Source: Ixodes scapularis (taxonomy: Eukaryota > Arthropoda > Arachnida > Ixodida > Ixodidae). From it: DNA of 64,000 nt. The stretch spans positions 6,412,196-6,476,195 of the forward strand of contig NW_024609839.1 in the NCBI RefSeq assembly GCF_016920785.2. The letters are read 5' to 3'. Below the pieces are notes generated by a model. It was not told where the DNA came from. It searched no databases and saw only the letters and a list, made by a program, of their open reading frames with translations. Position numbers and translations under genes: made by a program. The number at the start of each line of letters is the position of its first letter. Position 1 is the stretch's first letter. This document shows, piece by piece, positions 63,693-64,000 of this stretch.

Positions 63693-64000
63693 ATTGACAT
63701 CTATTTTAAGTCAATATATGCTAATATTGTTGTTCAACAACAAATTATAAGCTTTAAACGCTAGAAAGAAATTAATAATTATAGCTGAGTCTGTCTAATT
63801 CTAAATTATTCAATTTTAAAGGGGGAAAGAACGCGAAACGATGTCAACTTTCTTTGTGGTAAGAGTTTGTTTATTAAGGCGGAAACCTTATATGTCTCCT
63901 CATTCAATCGACCTTCAAAGTCCTTGAGCAAAAACACTTCGACGACATTAAAAGTAAGAAAACACGTCGGCGACAGCAAAGGTACCAAAACCCACGGTTC
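63693..64000. other. No recognisable feature
   Basis: AT-rich unassigned sequence to the window end. Confidence 0.4.

Overview
The window looks like repeat-rich arthropod nuclear DNA, most likely from a hard tick (Ixodidae). It has no bacterial gene structure: no operons, no long ORFs and no ribosome-binding sites. Instead there are many short, stop-interrupted ORFs among CR1-like LINE remnants, tRNA-headed SINEs, hAT and PIF/Harbinger DNA transposon remnants, dozens of palindromic MITE/foldback elements, a short satellite array and a Penelope-like fragment with a hammerhead ribozyme motif. The tick assignment is inferred from the mix of repeat types and from a DUF4806-type gene, not from any search.

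Layout. 1-4.4 kb: a foldback element and two dispersed repeat families, one with a MITE nested inside it. 4.7-8.4 kb: hAT-like elements, one keeping a transposase C-terminal remnant, plus G/C homopolymers and a (GGA)n tract. 8.4-12.3 kb: AT-rich, mostly featureless DNA and a tRNA-headed SINE. 12.4-13.7 kb: another hAT-like element. 16-21.4 kb: one nearly full-length but decayed CR1-like LINE on the minus strand, broken by two later insertions. 22.0-23.6 kb: a DNA transposon with zinc-finger transposase remnants. 24-32.5 kb: SINE, a second broken LINE and dispersed repeats. 33.1-34.1 kb: a five-copy ~188-bp satellite with alternating monomers. 35.9-41.3 kb: large foldbacks and a 197-bp MITE family. 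44.6-49 kb: an LTR-like sequence, foldbacks, a Harbinger 5' end, and a palindromic element that carries part of a MADF domain.

The only credible host-type gene is on the minus strand at about 49.5-52.6 kb. It is a DUF4806-family gene with recognisable exons and splice sites. It also has an in-frame stop and a frameshift, and one exon is tandemly duplicated, so it is probably a pseudogene. 52.8-58.4 kb holds a TA-flanked palindromic MITE, two more copies of the nested MITE family, a LINE C-terminus and second copies of the dispersed repeats. 60-64 kb holds a LINE 3' tail, a SINE, one end of a hAT-like element, and a ~0.9-kb inverted repeat whose right arm was invaded by the 209-bp Penelope-like hammerhead element, with a visible 12-bp target-site duplication.

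These elements do not form a pathway. What the window records is a layered history of insertions, several of which can be ordered in time by nesting. Family names rest on remembered motif patterns; no database search was possible.
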